The translations under genes and the position numbers were made by a program. A model generated the notes under the pieces. The model did no database searches, was not told the origin of the DNA, and was given only the letters and a program-made list of their open reading frames with translations. 61,151 nucleotides of DNA from an uncultured Acidobacteriota bacterium. Its GTDB lineage: Bacteria > Acidobacteriota > Blastocatellia > RBC074. The stretch is taken from the NCBI GenBank assembly GCA_902825875.1, contig CADECP010000042.1:1-61151 (forward strand). The letters are read 5' to 3'. Shown here in pieces: positions 60,435-61,151 of this stretch. How positions within the stretch are numbered: the stretch's first letter is position 1; each line of letters begins with the position of its first letter.

Positions 60435-61112
60435 ATGAACATTCGCAAGCTCACGGCTCCGTATTTTGCGTTGCAGGCGTTGGCGGTTTTGGCCTGGTGG
60501 TTGGTGCTGTGGCTGTATCAGGAATCGCGGCGATTTTTCATGCCGCCCAACAGCGATGAAGTTTTCCTGCTGGCTTTTTGCTTGCCCGACCTGGCTCTGA
60601 TTGTGATTGGTTCGTTGGCTGCCAGCTTTCTGACTTGGCGCGAAAAAGCTGCGGCCAGCGTAGCTTTGTGGCTGGTGATTGGCTCGCTGGGATACGCGAC
60701 GCTTTATTGTCTGGCGCTGTCGCTGTTTACCAATTCGGCCTGGATCAGCGTAGTGATGATGGCGGCTTCGTTTGGCGCAAGTTTGATTTTGACCTTGCTG
60801 TTTGTGTATCCGGCACAAACGCTGTTTCGCCAAGCCAAACAGGCCATGCCGCTGTGGAATCTGGCGAAAACACTCGGGCAGATCACGGTCTTTTGGAGCT
60901 TCTTTCTGTTTGCCTTGCCCACGCTAATCAACCGGCTGGAAGTTGAGCTTGGCATTCCGCAGTTTCAGTTTTCCAGACAGCACTGGCTGGCGATTGGCTT
61001 GTTCGGGTTGCTGAGCGCGTTGGGATTATGGAGCGGCGCGACTATGGCCTGGTTGGGAGCGGGGACGCCTTTGCCGGTGGATGGCACTCGGCAATTAGGA
61101 GTCGCGTCATAA
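60435..61112 (+). CDS. Multi-pass membrane protein, similar to the N-terminal part of isoprenylcysteine methyltransferase-like proteins
   Basis: A 225-residue protein with about six hydrophobic segments. Its end 'GAGTPLPVDGTRQLGVAS' resembles the loop that, in bacterial ICMT/PEMT-type methyltransferases, directly precedes the catalytic 'PYRxxRNPMY' region. Here two TAA codons follow instead. The protein may therefore be truncated, or it may be an unrelated membrane protein. It starts seven bases after the isomerase gene and is probably co-transcribed under LacI control. Confidence 0.7.
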   Translation: MNIRKLTAPYFALQALAVLAWWLVLWLYQESRRFFMPPNSDEVFLLAFCLPDLALIVIGSLAASFLTWREKAAASVALWLVIGSLGYATLYCLALSLFTNSAWISVVMMAASFGASLILTLLFVYPAQTLFRQAKQAMPLWNLAKTLGQITVFWSFFLFALPTLINRLEVELGIPQFQFSRQHWLAIGLFGLLSALGLWSGATMAWLGAGTPLPVDGTRQLGVAS

Positions 61113-61151
61113 TAAGTTGACGGATTTTTCACGTCCTGTTTTAACCGGGCG

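Noticed and set aside
1..61151. tRNA, rRNA or transposase genes
   Set aside because: No tRNA-like T-arm, rRNA segment, DDE transposase or tyrosine/serine recombinase was recognised on either strand by eye.

Overview
The window looks like a chromosomal segment of an Acidobacteriota bacterium, most likely class Blastocatellia. Several products point there: a 'VWFA-related acidobacterial' protein (56067-58268), a TIGR03437 (Solibacter-type) domain protein (32400-34136), TonB receptors with a carboxypeptidase-like N-terminal domain, Ser/Thr kinases fused to TolB-like and TPR regions, and planctomycete/acidobacterial DUF1501, DUF1549/DUF1553, DUF1080 and CRTAC1 proteins. Taxonomy is inferred from gene content only; no rRNA or tRNA was seen. 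No transposase, integrase or CRISPR array was found.

Layout. 1-5528 (mostly minus): the N-terminal part of a large exported beta-repeat protein cut by the window edge, then RidA-like, NAD kinase, an exported methyltransferase and an RluA-type pseudouridine synthase. 5685-10876 (plus): two paralogous kinase-TolB-TPR proteins, the second lacking the ATP-binding lysine. 10882-17022 (minus): a tightly packed run of GNAT, ThuA, two Tat-type Gfo/Idh/MocA oxidoreductases and DUF1501, with a XisH-XisI pair set between the genes with almost no spacing. 17051-25252: a defence-like locus of a type III-like Res helicase/nuclease, a beta-class DNA methyltransferase and a SNF2 helicase on the minus strand, with an opposite-strand VapBC-type module between Res and Mod. 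25317-31963: DUF1080, amidohydrolase, a PIN toxin module with a frameshifted toxin, YdcF-like and a cytochrome/DUF1549/DUF1553 protein. 32400-40873 (plus): TIGR03437/PPC protein, DUF4331, TPR lipoprotein, a double Ni/Co-permease fusion and a CRTAC1 protein. 40876-46462: a membrane winged-helix-like regulator divergent from a TonB receptor. 46609-51749 (plus): a PIN module, a TPR/heptaheme cytochrome/TPR operon and a DUF433/DUF5615 module. 51760-61112: CRTAC1, sugar dehydrogenase, VWFA protein, then a LacI regulator with a clear operator before a sugar isomerase/epimerase.

The strongest cross-cutting signal is repeat DNA. At least five families of palindromic or simple repeats occur, and several copies lie in frame inside coding sequences: in the DUF1553 protein (29495-29578 and 31556-31596), in the signal-peptide region of the DUF1080 protein (26014-26128) and in the linker of a CRTAC1 protein (53330-53413). 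This resembles Rickettsia palindromic elements in behaviour, though not in sequence as far as can be judged here. The other candidates for a second look are the SNF2/Mod/VapBC/Res locus, the operon-embedded XisHI pair, the kinase/pseudokinase pair and the RcnA-NiCoT fusion.
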